Notes: a model not told the origin generated them from the sequence alone. 64,000 nucleotides of DNA from Paenibacillus sp. HWE-109 (GCF_022163125.1 NZ_CP091881.1:434001-498000), one strand, 5' to 3'. Shown: positions 35,289-43,230, counted from the first letter of the stretch. Made by a program: numbers and translations.

Positions 35289-35487
35289 TGTTACAGCCTC
35301 CTGAAGATAAATTCAAGGCCATCTGCCTTGTTGTACATGTATATGTGGAATTTATCCGAATATACGAGGACAGGTGGATGAAAATATTTTAATATGCTGT
35401 AATGAAATTGTAATTTAATTTTCATCTCGTTTTAATGAACCAGGGCTATACTTATAGATGACCCCCTTTAAAATATAATGTAACTTG

Positions 35488-35525
35488 AGGCCTGCAGCCA
35501 TTGTGCTGCAGGCTATTTTCTTTTG
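35488..35525 (+). terminator. Hairpin with T-rich tail in the 35.3-36.5 kb gap
   Basis: GCCTGCAGC-CATTGT-GCTGCAGGC followed by TATTTTCTTTT. No gene directly upstream on the plus strand, so its partner transcript is unknown. Apart from this and the repeats, 35289-36300 contains no supported gene. Confidence 0.55.
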
Positions 35526-35587
35526 TGGACACGTCAAAGGTGCCGGGCTAATAACCGAAGTGGACTTGGATTTTGAAGGTCGCCCTC

Positions 35588-35779
35588 TTACGAACTCATT
35601 AACCTTTATATGATCAAAATGGTTCATTTTGAAAATCTAACGAATTCTCGAAGCGTTATTGGATGCAAATGCACACCATTTCACTTGTAGGCTGCTGAGT
35701 AAGGCTAATCCAGTTCATTAGGTTGCCAATGAAGCCCATTTTCTCGTCAATAAGCACCCTACTGTTCATTAGATTGCCA
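35588..35779 (-). repeat. Diverged reverse-complement copy of the 303-bp repeat core
   Basis: 35588-35648 (ACGAACTCATTAACCTTTAT...) aligns with the inverted half of the 11-12.6 kb unit, and 35711-35778 read in reverse (TCTAATGAACAGTAGGGTGC...) aligns with its direct half at roughly 80% by eye; the spacer between also aligns. One copy of the core thus lies here in opposite orientation. Confidence 0.75.
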
Positions 35780-35802
35780 AGTTAACGGAGAGGCGGCTTG
35801 GT

Positions 35803-36141
35803 GGTGCTCAGTCTTGCCTGTTAACGCTGTTTTTCGACGTTACAGCTCTCGTTGTGGCTTCAAACGCTGCATTAACGCTGAAATTCAACCTTAACTCACC
35901 TGATGTGTCGTTTTTGGTGCTCAGCCTTGCCTGTTAACGCTGTTTTTCGACGTTACAGCTCTCGATGTGGCTTCAAACGCTGCAGTAACGCTGAAATTCA
36001 ACCTTAACTCACCTGATGTGTCGTTTTTGGTGCTCGGTCTTGCCTGTTAACGCTGTTTTTCGACGTTACAGCTCTCGAAGTGGCTTCAAAAGCTGCATTA
36101 ACGCTGAAATTCAACCTGAACTCACCTGATATGTCGTTGCT
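35803..36141. repeat. Three tandem copies of a 113-bp repeat
   Basis: GGTGCTC recurs at 35803, 35916 and 36029. Units are nearly identical and carry TTAACGCTG words 51 bp apart, each followed by an inverted partner (CGTTAC, CTTAAC). Non-coding; 113 is not a multiple of 3. Confidence 0.92.
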
Positions 36142-36297
36142 GCTCGTACCTTTGCAGGCAGGCTCCTATACCTTAAAGTAGCTAGTTACAAACCGAATGA
36201 AACAGAGGAACTGTTCAAGTGCAAATGGTTGCAATGGATATCTTTCAGAGAGCAGTGCACAAAAGCTGCAGAGCGGCGTATAAAACACCCATGGATG

Positions 36298-36336
36298 CAA
36301 AAAAGGAGCTAAGCGTACAAGCCGCTTAACTCCTTT
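36298..36336 (-). terminator. Terminator of the DoxX gene
   Basis: On the minus strand AGGAGTTAAGCG / CGCTTAGCTCCT followed by six T. It lies about 140 nt beyond the DoxX stop; nothing else was seen between. Confidence 0.75.
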
Positions 36337-36473
36337 ATTAAGTTTAGGGTAAGTGAAGCTTACCACGAATGTAGTGTTGGAGAGTGACTCCCTCACCAGG
36401 TTCACGCGCGTTTGGCGTTCAGCAGCTAAAATGGTTACAGAACTAGCCGCAGAATCGACTTTTCTTATCTATT

Positions 36474-36866
36474 TTACATTAAAGCATCGAAAGAATAATC
36501 GCCAGCACCGATGAGGGCAACGCCAACAGCGATTGCAAGCAATACTAAATTGTACTCGATTCCGTTGGAAGTAACCCAGAAACCATTTTTACCGTGCACT
36601 TTAAGAATTGCCATGAGCATAGTCAGTGCAATGAGCGCAGCTCCTAACCATGTCCAAAGGCCTGCGGCGAAGAGAAGGCCTCCGCCAAGCTCCGCCAGAC
36701 CTGCAAGTACAGCCATCAAGACCCCTGGCTTAATACCGATGGAATCAAAGAAGCCACCCGTTCCTTTTGGACCATAGCCCCCGAACCATCCAAATAATTT
36801 CTGTGTACCGTGCGCCGCGAATGTTAACCCTATGACCAAACGAATAATAAGAAGACCTAAAGCCAT
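36474..36866 (-). CDS. DoxX-family membrane protein (CatD/MhqP-like)
   Basis: 130-aa protein with four transmembrane helices and the DoxX pattern (LIIRLVIGLTFAAHGTQKLFGWFGG, GLAELGGGLLFAAGLWT). Bacillus DoxX proteins CatD and MhqP take part in defence against quinones and catechol and are controlled by YodB/CatR/MhqR regulators. Here the gene is divergent from a YodB-like HxlR regulator, so the same role is inferred. ATG at 36866 is chosen (GAGGAG 9 nt upstream); a TTG at 36875 touches that site. Confidence 0.85.
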   Translation of the reverse strand: MALGLLIIRLVIGLTFAAHGTQKLFGWFGGYGPKGTGGFFDSIGIKPGVLMAVLAGLAELGGGLLFAAGLWTWLGAALIALTMLMAILKVHGKNGFWVTSNGIEYNLVLLAIAVGVALIGAGDYSFDALM

Positions 36867-36907
36867 TACTAACAACTCCTCTATAAATATATTTTGTTTA
36901 ACAACTT

Positions 36908-36951
36908 ACTTTATGTTAGTATATTATTACGAAGCACTTACTTTTGTCAAG
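36908..36951 (-). promoter_or_regulatory. DoxX promoter with candidate HxlR operators
   Basis: Minus strand TTGACA (36951-36946), 18-bp spacer, TAATAT (36927-36922). TACTTTATGTTAGTA (36908-36922) is a TACT...AGTA dyad touching the -10, and the word AAAGTAAGT occurs on both sides of the -10. YodB of B. subtilis binds TACT/AGTA dyads, so these are candidate operators. Confidence 0.6.
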
Positions 36952-36971
36952 CGACTATGTTAAAATTGTTA

Positions 36972-36987
36972 ATCATAAGCTTATGAT
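36972..36987. promoter_or_regulatory. Perfect 16-bp palindrome upstream of the HxlR gene
   Basis: ATCATAAGCTTATGAT, a complete palindrome just before the leader hairpin of the HxlR gene; candidate autoregulatory operator. Confidence 0.45.
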
Positions 36988-36990
36988 GCA

Positions 36991-37016
36991 AGTTTTCGTA
37001 AGAAAACTCTGAGGAG
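36991..37016 (+). promoter_or_regulatory. Hairpin abutting the Shine-Dalgarno sequence (HxlR gene)
   Basis: AGTTTTC-GTAA-GAAAACT followed directly by CTGAGGAG. The 18-mer AGTTTTCGTAAGAAAACT is also present at 7507-7524, where it serves the minus-strand ECF sigma gene. Confidence 0.7.
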
Positions 37017-37025
37017 ATGATTTAT

Positions 37026-37331
37026 ATGGAAGACTATCAACTATGCCCGAAATTCGAAAATGCGTTTGAACTTCTGGGTAAGCGATGGACAGGGCTTATC
37101 GTGCATGTCTTGTTATCAGGACCTAAGCGTTTTAAAGATATATCTGTTCTCATTCCAAGCATGAGTGATCGCATGCTTTCGGAGAGATTCAAGGAGCTTG
37201 AGGCTGCTGAGATCATTATTCGTCACGTATACCCCGAAACGCCGGTTCGGATTGAATATGAGTTGACACCCAAAGGCAAAGGGCTCAAACCAGTTATGGA
37301 TGAGTTGCAAAAGTGGGCGGACTCTCATTAA
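37026..37331 (+). CDS. HxlR-family redox regulator, YodB/CatR-like
   Basis: 101-aa winged-helix repressor. The N-terminal region CPKFENAFELLGKRWTGLIVHVLLSGPKRF closely resembles YodB of B. subtilis, including the single redox-sensing cysteine (C7 here, Cys6 in YodB) that reacts with quinones and diamide. ATG at 37026, 9 nt after GAGGAG; the ATG at 37017 overlaps that site. Divergent from DoxX, which it probably represses together with itself. Confidence 0.88.
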   Translation: MEDYQLCPKFENAFELLGKRWTGLIVHVLLSGPKRFKDISVLIPSMSDRMLSERFKELEAAEIIIRHVYPETPVRIEYELTPKGKGLKPVMDELQKWADSH

Positions 37332-37371
37332 CTAATATAGTGTAGTCGTTTTGTAAATAGACGTATGTCTC

Positions 37372-37400
37372 TTGACTTTACTTCTGCCAATGTTTACAAT
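37372..37400 (+). promoter_or_regulatory. Promoter of the hisS-aspS T-box transcript
   Basis: TTGACT (37372-37377), 17-bp spacer, TACAAT (37395-37400). Confidence 0.85.
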
Positions 37401-37424
37401 AAACAATATTGTAATTCGATACTT

Positions 37425-37730
37425 TTGTGATCCATTGAAGGGACAAAGTAATTCGCCCCCACATTGTCAGAGAAGGAAGCCTAGGGTGGAAGCTTCCTAA
37501 TGATGAGCGAGCCAAAAGACCTCCCTGAGGACCAACTGGGAACCGTGCATCGACATTTGTCGACTAACGTAGTAGCTGTTGTGCGTGTAGCGGGCGTTAA
37601 CCGTCAAGAGCAGAATGTGTGTGGGATGGCCTAGCTATCTTGCCGTTCTGAATGTGGGTGGTACCACGGGTGAATTTGTTAATCAAATCTCTCGTCCCTG
37701 ACGTTTGTCGGGGATGGGGGATTTTTTGCT
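37425..37730 (+). promoter_or_regulatory. T-box riboswitch upstream of hisS-aspS
   Basis: Complete T-box leader of about 300 nt: Stem I with AGTAA, AGAGAAGG and the distal GGAAGCC...GGTGGAAGCTTCC region; antiterminator bulge GGTGGTACCACGG (37658-37670); terminator with TCCCTGAC/GTCGGGGA and TTTTTT (to 37728). In my fold the specifier loop lies between AGGGA/TCCCT and TTCGC/GCGAG, with 3' side CCAAAA-GAC-C, giving GAC (Asp, 37518-37520) as specifier. The alaS T-box aligns the same way. So uncharged tRNA-Asp, rather than tRNA-His, would switch the operon on. Confidence 0.92.
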
Positions 37731-37760
37731 ATTTGCATGAGATAAAGGGAGGTTGACCAT

Positions 37761-39026
37761 ATGAGCATCCAAAAGCCAAAAGGCACACAAGATCTTCTTC
37801 CCGGCGAGGTGGAGAAGTGGCAGTATCTGGAAAACAAGGCAAGAGAGTTGTGCCAGCGTTTTAATTACAAAGAAATTCGTTCCCCGATCTTCGAAGAGAC
37901 TGAACTGTTTATCAGAGGTGTCGGAGAAACCACGGATATCGTTGGCAAAGAAATGTACACCTTCCTCGACAAGGGGAACCGCAGCATGACGCTTCGTCCC
38001 GAGGGCACGGCCGGGGTTGTTAGAGCGTATGTGGAAAATAAGCTTTACGGAATACCTGATCTTACCAAACTGTATTATGTGGGACCTATGTTCCGCTACG
38101 AACAGCCGCAAGCAGGTCGATACCGCCAGTTCCACCAATTCGGTATCGAAGCGTTTGGTTCCGTTGATCCTAGTATCGATGCTGAAGTCATAGCGCTGGG
38201 CTACACCTTCTACAAAGAAATCGGTCTGAAGGAAGTAACCGTGGAAATTAACTCGGTCGGCACGCCAGCTGTCCGCGCGGCTTACCGCGAGCAGTTGCAG
38301 GCGTTTTTTGCCCCAGTGAAGGATCAGATGTGCAAAGATTGTCAAATTCGCTATGAACGCAACCCGATGCGTCTGCTGGATTGTAAAATCGATCAGAAAT
38401 TTGGCGAAGGCGCTCCCGATATTCTGGAATTTCTGGACGAAGAATGCCGCACGCACTTCGATCAAGTGAAAGAGCATTTGACGGCTATGGAGATTCCATT
38501 CCGCGTTAATCCTCGACTTGTTCGTGGTCTGGATTATTACACGCATACCGCTTTTGAGTACAAAGCAGCTGGTATTGGTGCCATTGATACGATTGGCGGA
38601 GGCGGACGCTACAATGGCTTGGTTGAGCAAATCGGCGGCCATGGCAACGATCAACCGGGCGTTGGCTTAGGTCTGGGGCTCGAGCGTATACTGCTCGTTC
38701 TACAGGCGCAAGGTGTAGAAATTCCGAAGCCGGACCCGCTCGACGTCTACTTGATTGGTTTAGGGGAAGCGGCTGAGAAGGAAGTTACGAAGCTGCTGCA
38801 CCAGTTGAGAGTACAAGGAATCAAAGCTGAGAAGGACTACCAAGGGCGCAAAATGAAGGCGCAAATGAAATCGGCTGACCGGTTTCAAGCAACCTACGTG
38901 GCCATCCTTGGAGATGACGAGTTAGCGCGCGGCGAAATTACGCTGAAGAAAATGGATACAGGCGCTCAATTAACGGTTAGTTTAGTGGATATTGGTTCGA
39001 ACGCAGCTAAGACACTATTCCAATAG
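37761..39026 (+). CDS. hisS: Histidyl-tRNA synthetase
   Basis: Class II synthetase charging tRNA-His. 421 aa: motif 1 region FNYKEIRSPIFEETELF, motif 2 MFRYEQPQAGRYRQFHQFGIE, histidine motif LVRGLDYYTHTAFE, motif 3 GLGLGLERILLVL, and C-terminal anticodon-binding domain. ATG after GGAGG. First gene after the T-box, followed by aspS. Confidence 0.97.
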   Translation: MSIQKPKGTQDLLPGEVEKWQYLENKARELCQRFNYKEIRSPIFEETELFIRGVGETTDIVGKEMYTFLDKGNRSMTLRPEGTAGVVRAYVENKLYGIPDLTKLYYVGPMFRYEQPQAGRYRQFHQFGIEAFGSVDPSIDAEVIALGYTFYKEIGLKEVTVEINSVGTPAVRAAYREQLQAFFAPVKDQMCKDCQIRYERNPMRLLDCKIDQKFGEGAPDILEFLDEECRTHFDQVKEHLTAMEIPFRVNPRLVRGLDYYTHTAFEYKAAGIGAIDTIGGGGRYNGLVEQIGGHGNDQPGVGLGLGLERILLVLQAQGVEIPKPDPLDVYLIGLGEAAEKEVTKLLHQLRVQGIKAEKDYQGRKMKAQMKSADRFQATYVAILGDDELARGEITLKKMDTGAQLTVSLVDIGSNAAKTLFQ

Positions 39027-39098
39027 ATGATCAAAGAATTTACAAAAGAGAGACTTTGAGCTCTGGCTCAAAGATCCCTATATTAGGAGGAAACAATC

Positions 39099-40880
39099 AT
39101 GATGCTAAAAACACATCATTGCGGGCAGCTTACGAAAGATCAGGTAGGACAAACAGTAACATTAAACGGGTGGGTACAAAGAAGACGTGACTTAGGCGGC
39201 GTACTGTTCATTGATTTACGCGACCGCAGCGGGCTTGTTCAAACCGTATTTAACCCTGATTTCTCAGGGGATGCTCTTGCGATTGCTGACCGCGCGCGCA
39301 ATGAGTACGTGCTTGCGATCAAAGGTAAAGTCGTTGAACGTGACGCGGAGACTGTGAACAAAAATATCCCAACAGGTGAAATTGAAATTCAAGTTACCGA
39401 GATTGAAATCATGAATGCAGCCAAAACGCCTCCGTTCTTCATTGAAGACGGCGTTGATGTGGATGAAGCGGTTCGCTTGAAATATCGTTATCTGGATCTG
39501 CGTCGTCCGGAAATGCAAAAAACGTTGATGCTGCGCTCCAAAGCTTCCAACATTTTCCGCAACTTCTTGGATGCTCAAGGCTTCATCGATGTGGAAACAC
39601 CAATTTTGACAAAAAGCTCACCGGAAGGCGCTCGTGATTATTTGGTGCCAAGCCGCGTGCATCCAGGCGAATTTTTCGCGCTGCCGCAATCTCCACAAAT
39701 TTTCAAGCAGTTGTTGATGGTAAGCGGACTAGAGCGCTATTACCAAATCGCACGTTGTTTCCGTGATGAGGATCTTCGCGCAGATCGTCAACCTGAATTC
39801 ACCCAAGTCGACATTGAGACATCCTTCCTGTCCCAGGATCAGCTTTTTGAGCTTTTGGAAGAGCTTGTCGTGAAGCTTATGAAAGAAACAGCGCAAGTGG
39901 AAATCCCGCGTCCATTCCAACGTATTACGTATGCTGATGCGATGGCGAAATATGGTTCTGATAAACCGGATCTGCGTTTTGGCTTGGAGCTTGAAGATGT
40001 ATCGGATATCGTTGAGACTTCCGGCGTTCAAGTATTCGCGAATGTAGTTAAAGGCGGCGGCCAAGTAAAAGCATTGAATGCCAAAGGCTGCGGAACTTGG
40101 AGCCGTAAGGAAATTGATGACCTGCTGCCATTTGCTGCACGTTATGGTGCCAAAGGTCTGGCTTGGATTCAAGTGAAAGACGGCGAATTCAAAGGGCCAA
40201 TCGTGAAATTCTTCAATGAAGCCGAAATTGCTGCGTTAACAGAGCGTCTTGGGGTAGAAGAAGGAGACTTGCTTCTGTTCTCTGCTGACAAGAAGAAAGT
40301 TGTGGCTGATGTTCTCGGTAACCTTCGTTTGAAAATCGGACGTCAACTCGGTCTGATTGATGACTCCAAATTCAAATATGCGTGGGTTGTAGACTTCCCA
40401 CTTCTGGGCTATGACGAAGAAGCGAAACGCTATGTAGCGGAACACCATCCGTTCACACGTCCACGTGAAGAAGATATTCATTTCTTCGATACAGACCCAG
40501 GTCAAATTCGTGCGCAAGCTTACGACCTTGTGCTCAACGGCTACGAAGTGGGCGGGGGCTCGATGCGGATTTACCAACGCGATGTGCAAGAGAAAATGTT
40601 CACGGCACTCGGATTCTCCAAAGAAGAAGCTACGAAGCAATTTGGATACTTGCTGGAAGCTTTTGAATATGGCACGCCTCCGCATGGTGGTTTTGCTTTT
40701 GGTTTTGACCGTTTGGTTATGCTGATTACAGGCCGCACCAACTTGCGTGAAACGATCGCATTCCCGAAAACAGCGAATGCAACAGACTTGTTGATGGATG
40801 CCCCAAGTACGGTAGAAGACAAACAGCTGGAGCAGCTGTCCATTCGCACAGCGCTTAAGCAGCCTGCTGCCAAAGCTTAA
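39099..40880 (+). CDS. aspS: Aspartyl-tRNA synthetase
   Basis: Class II synthetase, bacterial type with inserted GAD domain, 593 aa. N-terminal OB fold (VTLNGWVQRRRDLGGVLFIDLRDRSG), QSPQIFKQLLMVSGLERYYQIARCFRDEDLRADRQPEFTQ (motif 2) and AFGFDRLVM (motif 3). ATG after AGGAGGA. A CTTTGAGC/GCTCAAAG hairpin lies in the 72-nt gap after hisS, too close to aspS to act as a full terminator. Expected to be on the hisS T-box transcript. Confidence 0.97.
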   Translation: MMLKTHHCGQLTKDQVGQTVTLNGWVQRRRDLGGVLFIDLRDRSGLVQTVFNPDFSGDALAIADRARNEYVLAIKGKVVERDAETVNKNIPTGEIEIQVTEIEIMNAAKTPPFFIEDGVDVDEAVRLKYRYLDLRRPEMQKTLMLRSKASNIFRNFLDAQGFIDVETPILTKSSPEGARDYLVPSRVHPGEFFALPQSPQIFKQLLMVSGLERYYQIARCFRDEDLRADRQPEFTQVDIETSFLSQDQLFELLEELVVKLMKETAQVEIPRPFQRITYADAMAKYGSDKPDLRFGLELEDVSDIVETSGVQVFANVVKGGGQVKALNAKGCGTWSRKEIDDLLPFAARYGAKGLAWIQVKDGEFKGPIVKFFNEAEIAALTERLGVEEGDLLLFSADKKKVVADVLGNLRLKIGRQLGLIDDSKFKYAWVVDFPLLGYDEEAKRYVAEHHPFTRPREEDIHFFDTDPGQIRAQAYDLVLNGYEVGGGSMRIYQRDVQEKMFTALGFSKEEATKQFGYLLEAFEYGTPPHGGFAFGFDRLVMLITGRTNLRETIAFPKTANATDLLMDAPSTVEDKQLEQLSIRTALKQPAAKA

Positions 40881-40904
40881 GAACACGGAAGAGGAAGTGT
40901 ATCT

Positions 40905-41663
40905 ATGCTTCACCAATTTTCGCGGACGGAACTAGCCATTGGGCCTGAAGGCCTTGAAATCATGAAGAATAGCACGGTCGCGGTGCTGGGGATTGGCGGC
41001 GTAGGTTCTATCGCGGCCGAAGCGTTGGCGCGTACAGGCGTTGGCCGTCTAATTCTGATCGACAAGGATGTCGTTGATATTACTAATATCAACCGACAAA
41101 TTCATGCCCTCACGACGACTGTTGGTCAGCCCAAAGCTGATCTGATGCGGGACCGAATCAAATTAATTAACCCGGATTGCGATGTAATTGCGCTGAGGAT
41201 GTTCTATACAGAGGAAACGTATGAAGAAGTTTTCGCTCATAACATCGACTATGTGCTCGATGCCAGCGACACGATTTCCTACAAAATTCATCTGATCAAG
41301 CAGTGCCTGGAGCGCAAGATTCCAATTGTTTCGAGCATGGGAGCGGCGAATAAAATGGATCCTTCGCAGTTTAAAGTGGCGGATATTTCCAAAACCAGCA
41401 TGGACCCCATCGCTCGTGTTGTACGACAAAAATTGCGCAAAGAAGGCATCAAAAAAGGCGTGAAAGTCGTCTTCTCGACAGAAGAGCCAATGAAGCCGCG
41501 CGAAGATGTCACGCAACAAATTGTTCCGGCGAACGCGCCTGAAATTCGCAAAGCAAAGCAGCCTCCGGCGAGCAATGCTTTCGTCCCGCCAGTTGCGGGG
41601 TTGATTATGGTGAGCGTAGCTGTGAAAGAATTGTTGGAAATTGGTTTGAAAAAGCAAGGATGA
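40905..41663 (+). CDS. tcdA: tRNA threonylcarbamoyladenosine dehydratase
   Basis: E1-like enzyme that uses ATP to cyclise t6A37 to ct6A37 in ANN-decoding tRNAs. 252 aa with the nucleotide-binding motif VLGIGGVGSIAAEALARTGVG (about 29-49), DKDVVDITNINRQIHA, and a C-terminal region ending in KKQG. B. subtilis equivalent is YrvM, also next to aspS. Three imperfect 9-bp repeats (ATGCGCTAG type, about 41673-41700) follow the stop. Confidence 0.93.
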   Translation: MLHQFSRTELAIGPEGLEIMKNSTVAVLGIGGVGSIAAEALARTGVGRLILIDKDVVDITNINRQIHALTTTVGQPKADLMRDRIKLINPDCDVIALRMFYTEETYEEVFAHNIDYVLDASDTISYKIHLIKQCLERKIPIVSSMGAANKMDPSQFKVADISKTSMDPIARVVRQKLRKEGIKKGVKVVFSTEEPMKPREDVTQQIVPANAPEIRKAKQPPASNAFVPPVAGLIMVSVAVKELLEIGLKKQG

Positions 41664-41721
41664 GTTGTCGGATGCGCTAGATGCCCTAGATGCGCTGAAT
41701 GAGGGCACAATTATTGTAAAT

Positions 41722-41749
41722 AACCTAGCCGCAGGCTAGGTTATTTTTG
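41722..41749 (+). terminator. Terminator after tcdA
   Basis: Perfect 9-bp stem AACCTAGCC-GCA-GGCTAGGTT followed by ATTTTTG. Confidence 0.9.
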
Positions 41750-41808
41750 CTTTTGGGGAACGTCGATCCGTTTATTGTGACATAGGGGATTTAGGATCCT
41801 TCCGCCTG

Positions 41809-41842
41809 AAAACATGACATGTTTTCATCTCCGAGTTATAAT
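41809..41842 (+). promoter_or_regulatory. rarA promoter with 17-bp palindrome over the -35
   Basis: ATGACA (41814-41819), 17-bp spacer, TATAAT (41837-41842). AAAACATG-A-CATGTTTT (41809-41825) is a perfect inverted repeat centred on the -35, so a repressor bound there would block the promoter. It does not fit the Bacillus LexA box. Confidence 0.7.
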
Positions 41843-41886
41843 GAAGGCCATGGTTGCAAAGAAAAGAAAGCAAAGGAACTCATTCA

Positions 41887-43206
41887 ATGGACTTATTTAC
41901 ATATGCCTCATCTCAAGAGCCGAGCAGCAAGCTGCTCGCAGACCGCATGCGGCCAACGACATTAGATGAATATATCGGTCAGGAGCAAATCGTCGGCAAA
42001 GGCAAGCTGTTAAGAAGAGCGATTGAAGCCGACCAAGTGTCTTCGATCCTGCTTTATGGTCCGCCAGGGACTGGCAAGACAACCTTGGCGAACATCATTG
42101 CCAACCGTACTCAAGGGGAGTTCATGAAGTTGAACGCGGTTGATGCTTCAGTTAAGGATGTCAGAGAGATTATCGAGCTGGCGAAGACGAATAAAGCGAT
42201 GTACGGACGTAAGACTATCCTCTTCCTGGACGAGGTGCATCGCTTCAACACCTCGCGGCAGGATGCTCTGCTGCCTGCGGTCGAGCAGGGCATCCTCATC
42301 TTCATCGGGGCGACCACAGAGAATCCGTTTCACCATGTGAACGGGGCTCTGCTGTCGCGCTCGACGCTGTTTCAGCTCGAGCCGCTCACGGCGGAGCATG
42401 CGCTCATCGCCATGCAAAGAGCGATCGCCGATCCCGTGAAGGGGCTCGGCTTCATGCGCCTCCAGGTGGAGGAGGAGGCGCTGGAGCACATTGCCCGGAT
42501 GGCCAACGGCGACATCCGGAGGTCCCTCAACGCGCTGGAACTCGCCGCGCTGACGACTTCGCCCGAACCGGATGGTACGGTTCGGATCACGCTTGAGGTG
42601 GCGGAGGAGTCGATCCGCCGCCCCATCGTGAAAGCGGACGAGTCGACGCAGTATGACGTCTTGTCCGCCTTTCACAAGAGCATACGCGGCTCCAGTGACG
42701 CCGCGCTGTTCTGGTTCCTCTATGCCGTTGAGAAGCTTGGCATGGACCCTATGACGTTCCTGAGGCGCCTTATCGTCGCCAGCAGTGAAGATATTGGCCT
42801 GGCGAACCCGCAGGCCATGGTGCAGTCTGTGACGGCTATGGATGCCTATCATAAGATTGGATGGCCAGAATCGAAGTACATCATTTCCCAGGCAATTTTA
42901 TTCGCCGTAGAAAGTCCTAAATCCAATTCAATCCCGCTTGCGATCATGCGCGCAGAGCAATTGATGGATCAAGTGAAATCGGCAAATGTACCGCTGCATT
43001 TGAGAGATACACACTACAAAGGCGCTGATCAGTTAGGACATAAAGGCTATATGTATCCGCATAATTACCCCGGCCACTTTGTACGCCAGCAATACTTGCC
43101 TGATGAAATTCAACGGGAGATCATTTTCCAGGCCAGTGAGCAAGGAACGGAAGAGAAGATGAAGCTCAATCAACAAAAAAGAAGAGGGAAGCCTACAGAT
43201 CTATAA
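41887..43206 (+). CDS. rarA: Replication-associated recombination protein A (MgsA/RarA)
   Basis: AAA+ ATPase acting at stalled replication forks. 439 aa from the ATG at 41887 (AAGGA 9 nt upstream; an in-frame start at 41854 adds 11 residues). Begins with the LFTY motif typical of this family; Walker A YGPPGTGKTTLA, Walker B FLDEVHRF, sensor 1 GATTENP, and C-terminal MgsA tetramerisation domain (GYMYPHNYPGHFVRQQYLP). The central part (about 42240-42780) is much more GC-rich than both ends. Its 3' end overlaps the convergent DUF3889 gene by 6 bp. Confidence 0.95.
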   Translation: MDLFTYASSQEPSSKLLADRMRPTTLDEYIGQEQIVGKGKLLRRAIEADQVSSILLYGPPGTGKTTLANIIANRTQGEFMKLNAVDASVKDVREIIELAKTNKAMYGRKTILFLDEVHRFNTSRQDALLPAVEQGILIFIGATTENPFHHVNGALLSRSTLFQLEPLTAEHALIAMQRAIADPVKGLGFMRLQVEEEALEHIARMANGDIRRSLNALELAALTTSPEPDGTVRITLEVAEESIRRPIVKADESTQYDVLSAFHKSIRGSSDAALFWFLYAVEKLGMDPMTFLRRLIVASSEDIGLANPQAMVQSVTAMDAYHKIGWPESKYIISQAILFAVESPKSNSIPLAIMRAEQLMDQVKSANVPLHLRDTHYKGADQLGHKGYMYPHNYPGHFVRQQYLPDEIQREIIFQASEQGTEEKMKLNQQKRRGKPTDL

Positions 43207-43230
43207 TATCTGTAAGTTCCCTCTTTTTTC
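43175..43230. terminator. Bidirectional terminator inside the overlapping gene ends
   Basis: AAAAAAGAAGAGGGAA...CTACAGAT pairs with ATCTGTA...TTCCCTCTTTTTTC across the stop codons of rarA and the DUF3889 gene, with A-run and T-run on opposite sides. One hairpin serves both strands while also being coding. Confidence 0.8.

Noticed and set aside
34958..35392. Leu/Pro-rich and Ser/Ala-rich plus-strand frames opposite the acidic gene
   Set aside because: Shadows of a GAA/GCN-rich gene; the minus frame has the ribosome binding site.
35415..35627. 70-codon minus frame
   Set aside because: Overlaps a terminator-like hairpin and the start of the dispersed repeat; no ribosome binding site.
36166..36405. 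79-codon minus-strand frame between the 113-bp repeats and DoxX
   Set aside because: No ribosome binding site, composition not protein-like, and it crosses the DoxX terminator.
41673..41700. Imperfect 9-bp tandem repeat (ATGCGCTAG type) after tcdA
   Set aside because: Only three units, no further copies seen; most simply slippage at a gene end.
41664..41886. 6S RNA in the tcdA-rarA gap
   Set aside because: Considered because 6S-1 RNA lies near aspS in B. subtilis; the free space after the terminator is only about 110 nt and no 6S-like central bubble is seen.
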